The position numbers and the translations under genes are program-made. Below are positions 38,166 to 46,616 of a stretch of 64,000 nucleotides of DNA, in pieces (the first letter of the stretch is position 1; every line of letters starts with the position of its first letter). The notes below the pieces were generated by a model. It was not told the origin of the DNA and searched no databases. It saw only the letters and a program-made list of their open reading frames with translations. Source of the DNA: Microbacterium halophytorum (GTDB lineage Bacteria > Actinomycetota > Actinomycetes > Actinomycetales > Microbacteriaceae). Location: the NCBI RefSeq assembly GCF_002970975.1, contig NZ_PNFA01000008.1, positions 62,001 to 126,000 on the forward strand. The letters run 5' to 3'.

Positions 38166-38369
38166 TCACTCCCGCAGCGTGCTGTGGCGCAGGACCGTCC
38201 ATCCGGCCGGCATCGTCATGCGCTCGGTGTGGTGGGCGCACAGGTCGTGCGCGTGCGGATCGTCGCCCGCCCCGAGCGGCCCGATCGCGGCCATGCGCCC
38301 CTCGTAGTCGTGCGTCAGCGTCGAGACCGCCTCCCGCTGGCAGCCGACCTTCGAGCAGATGCGTTCCAT
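38166..38369 (-). CDS. DUF3499 family protein
   Basis: A 67-residue Actinobacteria-specific protein. Cys5, Cys10, Cys44 and His47 (CSKVGC...LCAHH) look like a small zinc site; the middle THDYEG and the end MPAGWTVLR are family-typical. Function unknown. ATG at 38369 is the family start and has TACGGT 6 nt upstream; the long N-terminal extension readable in this frame overlaps the divergent gene and is not real. Neighbourhood (zincin-like, DUF5719, GT2, WhiB) is the usual one. Confidence 0.85.
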   Translation of the reverse strand: MERICSKVGCQREAVSTLTHDYEGRMAAIGPLGAGDDPHAHDLCAHHTERMTMPAGWTVLRHSTLRE

Positions 38370-38375
38370 CCCTCC

Positions 38376-38411
38376 ACCGTAGGTCACCGCGCCGCCCGCG
38401 GCCGATAGGCT
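38376..38411. promoter_or_regulatory. Divergent leaderless promoters
   Basis: TACGGT (minus, 38376-38381) lies 6 nt before the DUF3499 ATG. TAGGCT (plus, 38406-38411) lies 6 nt before the zincin-like ATG. Confidence 0.45.
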
Positions 38412-38417
38412 TGGGGC

Positions 38418-38849
38418 ATGGCGAAATGGGGGCGAGTCCGGCGGCCCGCTCCGCGCGAGCGCCCTGCACGACACGGGCGCCACGGGCGCGTGCACCGCAG
38501 CCCTGCCGTGCGCCCGCCGCTGCCACCCATCGACACCCGCTTCGAGAGGTTCGACCTCGTGCTCGGCTCGACGGTCGAGTACCTGCGCGGTGCCTGGCCG
38601 GAGCTCGACGAGGTCTCGTTCGAGATCGGCACGATCCCTCCCGCGGTCGTCGACGGAGCCGTCCCCCGCTGGCAGATCCTGCGCGACGAGAAGCGCATCG
38701 TGTTCTACCGCACGGCGGTCGAGCGGTTCGAGCGGCTCGACCGCGCCGATCCGTTCCAACGCCGGATCATCATCGAGGGAAACGTCTTCCGCGCCGTCGG
38801 GGAGTACCTGGGGCGCGAGCCCTGGGATCTGGGCCCGTCCCAGTTCTGA
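38418..38849 (+). CDS. Zincin-like metallopeptidase family protein lacking HExxH
   Basis: A 143-residue protein. After an Arg-rich start (1-35), residues 40-140 match the small metallopeptidase-like (zincin_1) family: FDLVLGSTVEYLRGAWPELD, IGTIPP, RIVFYRTAVERF. The catalytic HExxH motif expected near the RRIIIEGNVFRAVGEYLG block is absent, as it is in many actinobacterial members. It is therefore probably not a peptidase. Divergent from DUF3499 and convergent with the DUF5719 gene; this local order recurs in Actinobacteria. Confidence 0.75.
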   Translation: MAKWGRVRRPAPRERPARHGRHGRVHRSPAVRPPLPPIDTRFERFDLVLGSTVEYLRGAWPELDEVSFEIGTIPPAVVDGAVPRWQILRDEKRIVFYRTAVERFERLDRADPFQRRIIIEGNVFRAVGEYLGREPWDLGPSQF

Positions 38850-38874
38850 CGCTCCTCGGGCGCTCGGGCGCGGC

Positions 38875-40593
38875 TCAGGGGTAGACCGTGAGGTCGGCGC
38901 TGGCCGCCGGGTCGGGGCTGATCGGGAACGACGCGAGCGAACCGCCGTCTCGGAACGTGACGGCGGCGCGCACGGGTGCCCCGTCTGCGGCGAGCTCGTA
39001 GAGTTCGTCGGCCGCGACTCGCACGTGATGCGCCTCGCCCGGCGCGAGCGAGAACTCCTCGTCGACGTCCCCTCCCGTGAGAGTGACCGACGTGGCGTCG
39101 TCGCCGTCGTTGACGACGTACACGTGCGCGAGCGGGCCGGCGGGAACGGCGACCGCCACGGGGCCCGCGACCTCGGGCGACGGCGTCTGCCACGCGAAGT
39201 CCTGCTGCCTCGTCGGCCCCGTGGTCTGGCGCACGGCCGCGACCGTCGGCCCCGCCTGCCCCTCGACCACGACGGTGTACCTCCCGGGGTCGAGCCCCTC
39301 GAGCGCGGCCTCGAGCGGCACGTCCGCCTGTGCATCGAGCGCAAGGGTCTCGGCGGGCTCCCTCTCGCCCTCGGCCGTGACGGTCACCGTCACGGCGCCC
39401 GTCTCACGCGACAGCACCCGCACGGAGGCGGGCGTGACGTCGTTCTCGACGGCTCGCTCCGCGACGAGCACGCCGGGGAACACCTGCCGCTCGGCCGGCT
39501 CGATCGCCTCCTGGGAGTCGATGCCGACGGGGTCGAGCGTACGCACCTCCGTCGACTGCAGCGATGCGCGCAGCGGCGCCCCCTCGGCCGTGACGCGCAC
39601 GACGGGAGCGGCTTCTCCCGCGGCGACGCCTGCGAGCGGAAGCGCGACCTGCGACATCGCGGGGATCGCGATCGGCTCGCCCTCAGGGAGCGGGCCCTCC
39701 GTGCCGAAGACCGACAACTGAGCCGTCGCGTTGACGGGGCCGGGGTTCGCCAGGAGCAGGATGTCCGTCGCGCCCAGAGCCGTGCTGCCGCCGACGACCC
39801 ATGTCTGCATCCCGGCTTGGCGGCACGCCGATGCCGCGAAGCCCGAGATGTCCTCCGTCCGGATGTCCGTCGAGGATGATGCCGACAGCGAGCCCTGATC
39901 GGCGGACCGCAGCTCGTAGCGCTCGGCGACCGCGTCATCGGGGAGGTCCACGCCGTCGAGGTCGGTCGCCTCGGGCTCCTCCGCACCCGTAGCGCCCACG
40001 GTGATCTCCGCATCCGCCGCCGCGGTGATCTCGTCGGCCGCCGTCGCGTCCCGGCCGAGGGCGAGGACGGGGCCGTCGCACGTGACGACGTTGGGCGCCG
40101 CGTCGGGCGAGACCACGATCGACGCGGCCTCGCCGCCCACGGTCGGCCAGTCGGCTGTCGACGCGCCCACCACGGCGCCCGCCACCACGAGCGAGAGCAC
40201 GGCCCCCGCGCCCATGCGCAGCCACGGTGCTCCGCGCCGGGTACGGCGCGCGGCCGCGGCACCGCCCGTCTCGGCTTGCGGCGCATCGCGCGGTCCGCTC
40301 GCGTCCCCCGACTCCTCCTGTGTCCCCGTCGCTTCCCAGCCGGGATCGTCGGGCGCGGCGGTGCCATCGTCCGCGACGGGCTCGGCGTTCGCCTCGCTCT
40401 CGCCGCCGTCGTCTGCGGTGCCGGGCTCGGCGGCGTCGGTGCGCGCGGCATCCGCGGCATCCGGCTCGACGGCGCCGTCGGATGCATCGTGCCCGACGGG
40501 CTCATCAGGAGCGTCCGCGCGGGCCGCCTCGACCAGGGGGGCCGCCGGCGCCGCCTCGTCCTCGGTGCTGCGGGGGTCGCGCTCGTCGCTCAT
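38875..40593 (-). CDS. DUF5719 family membrane-anchored extracellular protein
   Basis: A 572-residue protein: a highly acidic, Ala/Asp/Glu-rich cytoplasmic segment of about 120 residues, one membrane segment (around 125-150, AVLSLVVAGAVVGAS), and an extracellular beta-rich region to the end. The end is DUF5719-like, with repeated immunoglobulin-like strands such as HVYVVNDGDDATSVTL. Function unknown. Its ATG overlaps the stop of the giant glycosyltransferase gene (ATGA), so the two are co-translated and probably act together at the cell surface. Confidence 0.8.
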   Translation of the reverse strand: MSDERDPRSTEDEAAPAAPLVEAARADAPDEPVGHDASDGAVEPDAADAARTDAAEPGTADDGGESEANAEPVADDGTAAPDDPGWEATGTQEESGDASGPRDAPQAETGGAAAARRTRRGAPWLRMGAGAVLSLVVAGAVVGASTADWPTVGGEAASIVVSPDAAPNVVTCDGPVLALGRDATAADEITAAADAEITVGATGAEEPEATDLDGVDLPDDAVAERYELRSADQGSLSASSSTDIRTEDISGFAASACRQAGMQTWVVGGSTALGATDILLLANPGPVNATAQLSVFGTEGPLPEGEPIAIPAMSQVALPLAGVAAGEAAPVVRVTAEGAPLRASLQSTEVRTLDPVGIDSQEAIEPAERQVFPGVLVAERAVENDVTPASVRVLSRETGAVTVTVTAEGEREPAETLALDAQADVPLEAALEGLDPGRYTVVVEGQAGPTVAAVRQTTGPTRQQDFAWQTPSPEVAGPVAVAVPAGPLAHVYVVNDGDDATSVTLTGGDVDEEFSLAPGEAHHVRVAADELYELAADGAPVRAAVTFRDGGSLASFPISPDPAASADLTVYP

Positions 40594-43406
40594 CGCTCCT
40601 CCTCGTATCGGCGCGCCAGCACGCGCGGCAGGCCGCGCGCCTGCCTCCGGCTCGCGGTGGTCGGCACCGACAGCAGGAGCGCCACCAGCAGCGCCGCGCC
40701 CTGGGCCAGCAGCACGAGGCTGGCCGTCGCCTGCTCGGCGGTGCTGAGCGCCGGCCGGGGCGCCGGGTCGGCGTCGAGCCGCCACAGCATGCCGCGGGCC
40801 GTCTGGCCGACGCGCGCGAAGCCGTCGCGCTGATCGATCGCCGTCGCCGCTTCGAGGCTCACGGCCTCACCGGCGTCTCCCGACGCGTCGGTCACGAGCA
40901 CGAAGCGCAGCCCCATCTCGGTCAGGCGCGCGCCAACGTCGGTGCCGGCCCCCGACACCAGGTCGGCCGCCGCGGCCGCGACGGCGCGGTCGTCGTCCGA
41001 GACGACGGTGTCGGTCGCTTCGAGCGTCGACTGGCCGTCGAGGGTCTCGCTCTCGCCCCACACGACGCGCGCCGCAACGGCACCGTCCTCCCTCGGAGCG
41101 ACGATCAGCGTGCCGATATCGGCGGTCGCTGCGGCCTCCGCTCCGACGTATGCGGGCAGCGTCGACGTCGGGCCGTTCGTCAGAGCCGTGTCGTCGCGCG
41201 CGACGCCCGTCAGCCCCGGCACCGCGAGCACCGCGACGCACGCGACCGCCAGGACGCTCGCCGTCGCCCTGAGCGGCTGCGGCATCGGAGCCGCGTCGAG
41301 CGATACTCCCGCGGCCAGGGCGGCGCCGAGCCAAGCGAGGCTGAGAGCCGTACCCGGCCACAGCGCGACGGGGTATCCCTCCGCGAAGGCCAGCTGCACG
41401 CCCGCCGCCGCGAGAGCGCCGATCAGGCCGACGCCCGCCAGGATCAGGAGCCCTACGCCCAGGCGCCAGCGGGCCGTGAGCGGCGCGATCAGCGCTAGCA
41501 GCGCCACCGGCAGGGCCAGCAGCGGCACGATCCACGCGAGCGTGTCGAGCGCGAGAGGGAAGTCGCCGCCGACGAAGCCGAGCCATCCGGCCGGATCCGC
41601 CGTCGGGAAGCCGGCGGCGAGCAGCCACGCGGGCGCGGCGCTCGGGACGCCCGCCACGGCGCCGGGGTCCGCGAACGCCGCGAACGGCGTGCCCCTGTCG
41701 GCCTGCGCGATCACGATCGGCGCGAACCATACGGCGGCCGGCACCACGAGCCACACGACCCGCGCGATGCCGGCGCCGGCGCGCACCGCGACCGTGAGCA
41801 CGAGCAGCACGACCCAGGCCGCCGCGATCTCCGGAGCGAGCGACGGCGCAGCGGCGAGCAGTGCCAGGATCAGCACCGAAGCCGCGCCGGACGAGCCCCA
41901 CGACCGGTGCGCGACCGACACCGTGTAGAAAACCCACGGCAGGATCAGGTGCGCCAGCACAGCCGCGGGGAGCCCCAGCACGAGCGCCGCGACGAGCGGC
42001 GGCGCGAGGGCATAGGCGACCGCGACGACGACGCGCACGCCCGCGCGGTCGGAGACGCGCGTCGCCGCGAACCAGCCGCCGAGGACGGCGAGCGGCAGCG
42101 CCAGGATCCACAGCACGATCATCATGGCCGACGGCGCGACCGGCCAGACGGAGCCGATCAGAGCGATCAGGGCGGAGAACGGGTCGGCCGCCGTGACCTC
42201 GCTCAGGCCGAGCGGCCGCAGGCCGAACGCCGCGTCGCGCCACAGTGCGCCGACGGTGTCGCTGAGCGGGAGGAGCGCGCCGCCGCCGAGCGCCGGCCAC
42301 GCGAGCAGCGAGAAGAACGCCGCGACGCCGACGACGAGCGCGGCTCCCACGGCCCAGGCTCCCCCGCCCGAGAAGAAGCCGAGGTCGCGTTCGCGCACCG
42401 GATCGACGGGGTCGTCATCGTAGCGCTCGCGCAGCTGCGCGACGCTCGCCCGGAGCGGGTCGACCCGCTCCCATCCACCCGTGCGGAATCGGCGGATGCG
42501 GGACCGGGAGCGGGGAACGGCCGCGAAGCGCAGCAGCACCGTCACGGACGCCGCCCATTCGACGGGCACCCGTCGGGGCCGCTTGGCGACGAGGTCGACG
42601 AGCGTGCGCCACAGCGCGAGTGGAAGCAGCAGCAGCCAGTGCAGCGGCACAGCGATCAGCGGGGCATAGGCCAGGCGTCGGTGCAGCTGCGACGTGCGCA
42701 GCGCGTACGCGCGCCTGAGCGGCCCGCGCGGCAGGTCGCCGACCCCTCCCTCCGCAACCGCGATGCGCGCTCCAGGTGCGAGGGCGACGCGGCCCCCCGC
42801 GAGGCGCGCGCGCACACCCAGGTCGAGCCCGACGTCCGGGCCCCGCAGCGCGGGATCGAGGCGGAGCGCGGGGCGCCGATCGGCCCGGATGAGGAGCCCG
42901 CGCGCGTCGGCGCCGAGCACATCGTCGTCCGTGTCGTGCTGGCCCTGGTCCGTCTCGCCGTTGGCCAGCGGCACCATCCGGCCATAGCGCGTCATGCTCA
43001 GGCCGAGCGAGACGATCGTGTCTGCGTCGTCCTCCGCCACGAGCTTGGGGGCGGCGACCGCGACGGACGGCCCCCGCTCCAGCGCGGCAGCCAGCGCGCC
43101 GAGCGCACCCGGCTCCGGGACGGTGTCCTGCGTCAGAAGCCAGGTCGAGCGCTCGGAGGGGACGCGATCGTCGCCGAGCGCGACGGCCTCGGCCGCTCCG
43201 GTCGATTCCAGCGCCTTGACCACGCTGTCGGCGCGGGCCTCGCGAACGATCCCGTCGAGATCGTCGAACGTGCCGCAGGCGACGACCGTGAGCCCGTCCA
43301 GGGGGCGGGACTGGGCTCGGACGGCGCGGAGCGTGCTGCGGAGGCGCTCCGCGGCGGCGGGGCCGTTCGCGCGGGCAACGACGATGGCGTGGAGAAGAGC
43401 CGACAT
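40590..43406 (-). CDS. Giant GT2-type glycosyltransferase membrane protein
   Basis: A 938-residue protein. The N-terminal 220 residues resemble a family 2 glycosyltransferase (IVVARANGPAAAERLRSTLR, LTQDTVPEPGALGALAAALE, PALRGPDVGLDLGVRARLAG). The rest is a very long membrane domain with about a dozen segments and extracellular loops. Similar genes in Actinobacteria sit beside whiB2, DUF5719 and manA and are thought to build cell-envelope glycans; donor and acceptor are unknown. The canonical DxD is not obvious, so activity should not be assumed. Confidence 0.78.
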   Translation of the reverse strand: MSALLHAIVVARANGPAAAERLRSTLRAVRAQSRPLDGLTVVACGTFDDLDGIVREARADSVVKALESTGAAEAVALGDDRVPSERSTWLLTQDTVPEPGALGALAAALERGPSVAVAAPKLVAEDDADTIVSLGLSMTRYGRMVPLANGETDQGQHDTDDDVLGADARGLLIRADRRPALRLDPALRGPDVGLDLGVRARLAGGRVALAPGARIAVAEGGVGDLPRGPLRRAYALRTSQLHRRLAYAPLIAVPLHWLLLLPLALWRTLVDLVAKRPRRVPVEWAASVTVLLRFAAVPRSRSRIRRFRTGGWERVDPLRASVAQLRERYDDDPVDPVRERDLGFFSGGGAWAVGAALVVGVAAFFSLLAWPALGGGALLPLSDTVGALWRDAAFGLRPLGLSEVTAADPFSALIALIGSVWPVAPSAMMIVLWILALPLAVLGGWFAATRVSDRAGVRVVVAVAYALAPPLVAALVLGLPAAVLAHLILPWVFYTVSVAHRSWGSSGAASVLILALLAAAPSLAPEIAAAWVVLLVLTVAVRAGAGIARVVWLVVPAAVWFAPIVIAQADRGTPFAAFADPGAVAGVPSAAPAWLLAAGFPTADPAGWLGFVGGDFPLALDTLAWIVPLLALPVALLALIAPLTARWRLGVGLLILAGVGLIGALAAAGVQLAFAEGYPVALWPGTALSLAWLGAALAAGVSLDAAPMPQPLRATASVLAVACVAVLAVPGLTGVARDDTALTNGPTSTLPAYVGAEAAATADIGTLIVAPREDGAVAARVVWGESETLDGQSTLEATDTVVSDDDRAVAAAAADLVSGAGTDVGARLTEMGLRFVLVTDASGDAGEAVSLEAATAIDQRDGFARVGQTARGMLWRLDADPAPRPALSTAEQATASLVLLAQGAALLVALLLSVPTTASRRQARGLPRVLARRYEEER

Positions 43407-43481
43407 GACATGGTCAGCCTATGCAGGTCGACCCCGGATACCCGGCGCACGCGCCGGACGCGGAGCGCGCCGGGCGGATTC

Positions 43482-43802
43482 TCAGCTCGCGCGGCGCTTC
43501 AGCTTGCGGCGCTCGCGCTCGGAGAGCCCGCCCCAGATGCCGAAGCGCTCGTCGTTCGACAGCGCGTACTCGAGGCACTGCTGGCGCACCTCGCACGTCG
43601 AGCAGATGCGCTTCGCGTCGCGCGTCGAGCCGCCCTTCTCGGGGAAGAACGCCTCGGGGTCGGTCTGCGAGCACAGTGCGTCGGTCTGCCACGCGAGCGC
43701 GCCGTCGTCGTCGGGTGCCGGTTCTCTGACGCCGGGGACACCGAGATCCACCGGGTCGACGAACCAATCGTCAGGAACCGACGTCCTGTACGAACCTGTC
43801 AT
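43482..43802 (-). CDS. whiB2: WhiB-family iron-sulfur transcription factor (WhiB2/WhmD type)
   Basis: A 106-residue WhiB protein. Four cysteines that hold the [4Fe-4S] cluster are at 44, 67, 70 and 76 (C...CxxC...C); the GIWGG turn (88-92) and the basic tail ERERRKLKRR follow. The segment TDPEAFFPEKGGSTRDAKRIC is typical of the WhmD/WhiB2 group, needed for septation in mycobacteria. It acts with the principal sigma factor. It has its own consensus-like promoter with a leader of about 40 nt, unlike most genes in the window. Confidence 0.92.
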   Translation of the reverse strand: MTGSYRTSVPDDWFVDPVDLGVPGVREPAPDDDGALAWQTDALCSQTDPEAFFPEKGGSTRDAKRICSTCEVRQQCLEYALSNDERFGIWGGLSERERRKLKRRAS

Positions 43803-43849
43803 AGCGCTGCCCCCTCGTATGCGCTGAGATGAACGGATGGACGCAAGTA

Positions 43850-43878
43850 ATTACACCCGTGTGATTCGTTCAGGTCAA
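43850..43878 (-). promoter_or_regulatory. whiB promoter
   Basis: TTGACC (43873-43878), 17-nt spacer, TGTAAT (43850-43855), read on the minus strand. The best sigma-70-type promoter noticed in the window. Confidence 0.65.
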
Positions 43879-43941
43879 GTCGCAGACCCTAGAGCCTCAA
43901 CCCGCGCTTGAGGGTTAATCGGCATATCGGCGTGTCGCGCG

Positions 43942-45075
43942 CTAGGACGGATAACCCCCAGGCTGCGCGACGAAAACCGTGCCTGTGCCGGTGAACTCGG
44001 CGTCGGCATCCGGGGTCATGAGCGCCGCCTGGCCCGGACGGAGCACGAGCGAATCCCCCGCGTGTCGCACCGTGACGTCGCCGTCGGTCGCGAGCGCGAT
44101 CGCCGGCCCCGTGAGGGAGACGCGGGCGTCGGCGCCGGGCGCGACCCTCGCCCGCAGCAGCGAGAAGTCGTCGATCGGCACCTCGAACGCCTCGACGCCG
44201 CGCGAGCTGCCGGCCGCCGAGGTGGGCAGCACGACGGGCACGGGCCCCGGCGCCGGGTCGAGCACCGTCATCAGCTCGTCGACGTCGATGTGCTTGGGCG
44301 TGAGGCCACCGCGGAGCACGTTGTCGCTCGCCGCCATCACCTCGACCCCGAGCCCGGACACGTACGCGTGCAGCAGGCCCGCGCGCAGGAAGACGCCCTC
44401 GCCCCGGCGCAGGATGATGTGGTTCATCATCAGCGCCACCACGACCCCTGGGTCGCCTGGGTGGGCGAGCGCGATGCGGCGCGCGTTCGCGAGCGTCGCG
44501 GCGAACTCGGTGGAACGAGCCTCGGCGAGCGCGGCGATCACGCCGTCGGTGAGCTGCTGCGCGTCACCGGAGAGCAGCCAGCCGACGGCCGCCCCCAGCG
44601 CCGCGTCCTCGGGGATGCGCTCGACGAGCTCGTCTGCCGCGCCGCCGAGGCTAGCGAGCAGACGCTTCGTATCGGCCGCCCTGCGCAGCCCGCACAGGGC
44701 TTCGAATCGGTCGCTCAGCGCGACGAGGAGCTCCGGCTTGTGGTTATCGTCTGCGTAGTTGCGCGGCGCGCCGGCCGGGAGGCCCGCCTCAGCGGCGCGG
44801 CCCGCCGCCGCCTGCCGCTTCGTGGGGTGCACCTGGATCGACAGCGGCGATCCGGCCGCCAGCAGCTTCAGCAGGTAGGGCAGCCGGCCGCCGTGCGCGG
44901 CCGTCCACTCGTCGAGGCCGGTGCCGTCAGGGAGCTCGGCCGGGTCCGCCGGGTGGTCTCCGAACCACACCTCGGCCTCGGGTCCGGCCGAGGCCTGTCG
45001 GCCCTCGAGCGCCGCGATCAGGGTGCGCGAGCCCCACGCATAGTCGCGCGGTGCGTTCGTCAGTGTCGTGAGCAC
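43942..45075 (-). CDS. manA: Mannose-6-phosphate isomerase, class I
   Basis: Interconverts fructose-6-phosphate and mannose-6-phosphate, supplying GDP-mannose for envelope glycans. The 377-residue type I enzyme has the zinc-binding blocks SIQVHPTKRQA (Gln, His) and DDNHKPELLVAL (Glu), then the MNHIILRRGEGVFLRAGLLHAYVSG-like cupin block (HAYV) and the late VLRGGLTPKHID segment. Start GTG at 45075 opens the family-typical LTTLTNAPRDYAWGS and has TAGTGT 7 nt upstream; a GTG 3 codons earlier is possible. Location beside GT2 and O-antigen-ligase genes supports a glycan role. Confidence 0.9.
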   Translation of the reverse strand: MLTTLTNAPRDYAWGSRTLIAALEGRQASAGPEAEVWFGDHPADPAELPDGTGLDEWTAAHGGRLPYLLKLLAAGSPLSIQVHPTKRQAAAGRAAEAGLPAGAPRNYADDNHKPELLVALSDRFEALCGLRRAADTKRLLASLGGAADELVERIPEDAALGAAVGWLLSGDAQQLTDGVIAALAEARSTEFAATLANARRIALAHPGDPGVVVALMMNHIILRRGEGVFLRAGLLHAYVSGLGVEVMAASDNVLRGGLTPKHIDVDELMTVLDPAPGPVPVVLPTSAAGSSRGVEAFEVPIDDFSLLRARVAPGADARVSLTGPAIALATDGDVTVRHAGDSLVLRPGQAALMTPDADAEFTGTGTVFVAQPGGYPS

Positions 45076-45082
45076 ACGCGAC

Positions 45083-45088
45083 ACACTA
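45083..45088 (-). promoter_or_regulatory. Putative leaderless -10 of manA
   Basis: TAGTGT on the minus strand, 7 nt before the GTG at 45075. Confidence 0.35.
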
Positions 45089-45161
45089 GTGCGAGGCCCG
45101 CCCGCGCGCCGAATGCGTCGCTCGCCGCCGCACAGGATGTGCGCGATACGCTGAATGCACG

Positions 45162-46616
45162 ATGGCCCAGCTGACCCGTCACCAGATCGCACCGGTACCG
45201 ACCGCCCCGGCCCGCGAGGCCACCGGCCGCATCGCGCTCAGGGCGTTCTGCGTGCTGCTGTTCTTCTCGGCGCTCGCGCACACCGCGCTGTGGAACCTCC
45301 TGGGCGCTGGCGCTTCCGTCGGCGTCCTCGTCGCGCTCGGCGCAGCGACCGTCGCGACCTGGGTGCCGCTGCTGGTCCGCTCGGGCGACCGCGCCGAGGG
45401 GCGCGTGCACGTCGCCCCCCTGGCCTGGCGACGACTGCCGTGGGCGACGCTCGCGTACGTGGCGCTCGCCGGCGCGTCCGTCGTGTGGTCGCAATGGCCG
45501 AGCGCGACCCTCCAGACCTGGGGGCTCCTCGTAGGCACGACGCTGCCGGCGCTCTTCGTCGCCCACGTGCTGACGTGGCCGGAGCTGCTGCGCACTCTGG
45601 AGCTGGCGCTGAAATGGGTGGTCGGCCTCTCGATCCTGTTCGAGCTGTGGGCCGCGCTCGTCGTCGACGGCCCGATCGCGCCCAGCTTCGTCGACGTGCC
45701 GGCAGGCACCGACCCGCAGATCTACTGGACGCGGGGCGAGCTGTTCGACCTCGACACGCGCGTGCAGGGCATCGTCGGCAACGCGAACGTCCTCGCCATC
45801 ATCTCCGTCCTCGCGATCATCGTGATCGGGGCCCGGATGGCGGCGCGCCGGCGCAGGCGGGGGCTGCAGATCGCGTGGCTCGTCGTCGCCGCGCTGCTCT
45901 ACCTCCGCGCGGGCTCGGCGACCGGCTACGTCGCGCTCGTCGTCGTCGTCGTCGTGCTGGCCGCCGCCCTGCTCATGCGCCGCCTGCGCAGCCGATCCGG
46001 GCGCTCGCTCGTGTACGCGGCGTTCGCCGCGGCCGTCGCCGCCGCGCTCGTGGCCGTCTTCGCATTCTGGGATCAGGTCACCGACATCCTCGGCCGCAGC
46101 GACGGGCTCTCCGGCCGCGACCAGATCTGGGCGACCGTGCTGCAGCGGGCCGTCGAGCACCCTGTGCTCGGCAACGGGTTCGCGACCCCGTGGCCGCCGT
46201 GGCACCCCGCGTTCGACGGCTGGATCGTCGACCACGACCTGAGCGTGTTCCACGCGCACGACATGTGGCTCGACGTCTTCCTCCAGCTGGGCGCGGTCGG
46301 CGTCGCCCTCATCGTCGTCGTGTTCGCGGCCGCCGCCTGGCGGGCATGGTTCTTCGCCGTCGATCGCCCGCGCTGGGATCTCGTCGCCGACCGGCCGTTC
46401 TCGTCGCTCTCGCTCGTCCCGCTCCTCGTGCTCGCGGTGCTGCTCACGCAGGGCCTGACCGAGTCGGGTCCGCTCATGCTGTGGGGGTGGATGCTGATGG
46501 TGGCGCTGACCTTCCGGATCAAGCTCGCCCCCGTCATCGGCGTGGGTGCCGCTGAGTCGCCGCGCGGCGCTCCCTCGTACGCGGCCGAACAGGCGGCGGG
46601 CGCACCGCGGCCATGA
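45162..46616 (+). CDS. O-antigen ligase / polymerase family membrane protein (first of pair)
   Basis: A 484-residue protein with about ten to eleven membrane segments and a large extracellular loop near residues 310-370. The loop shows the Wzy_C/WaaL-type pattern: RDQIWATVLQRAVEHPVLGNGF and later FHAHDMWLDVFLQLGAVG. Such proteins transfer or polymerise lipid-linked oligosaccharides on the outer face of the membrane; in Gram-positive bacteria the acceptor is usually a wall polymer. Overlaps the second ligase gene by 4 nt (ATGA). Confidence 0.85.
   Translation: MAQLTRHQIAPVPTAPAREATGRIALRAFCVLLFFSALAHTALWNLLGAGASVGVLVALGAATVATWVPLLVRSGDRAEGRVHVAPLAWRRLPWATLAYVALAGASVVWSQWPSATLQTWGLLVGTTLPALFVAHVLTWPELLRTLELALKWVVGLSILFELWAALVVDGPIAPSFVDVPAGTDPQIYWTRGELFDLDTRVQGIVGNANVLAIISVLAIIVIGARMAARRRRRGLQIAWLVVAALLYLRAGSATGYVALVVVVVVLAAALLMRRLRSRSGRSLVYAAFAAAVAAALVAVFAFWDQVTDILGRSDGLSGRDQIWATVLQRAVEHPVLGNGFATPWPPWHPAFDGWIVDHDLSVFHAHDMWLDVFLQLGAVGVALIVVVFAAAAWRAWFFAVDRPRWDLVADRPFSSLSLVPLLVLAVLLTQGLTESGPLMLWGWMLMVALTFRIKLAPVIGVGAAESPRGAPSYAAEQAAGAPRP

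Noticed and set aside
38166..39344. 392-codon reading of the DUF3499 frame
   Set aside because: The N-terminal 325 codons overlap the zincin-like and DUF5719 genes and are Arg/Ser-rich; the family start is the ATG at 38369.
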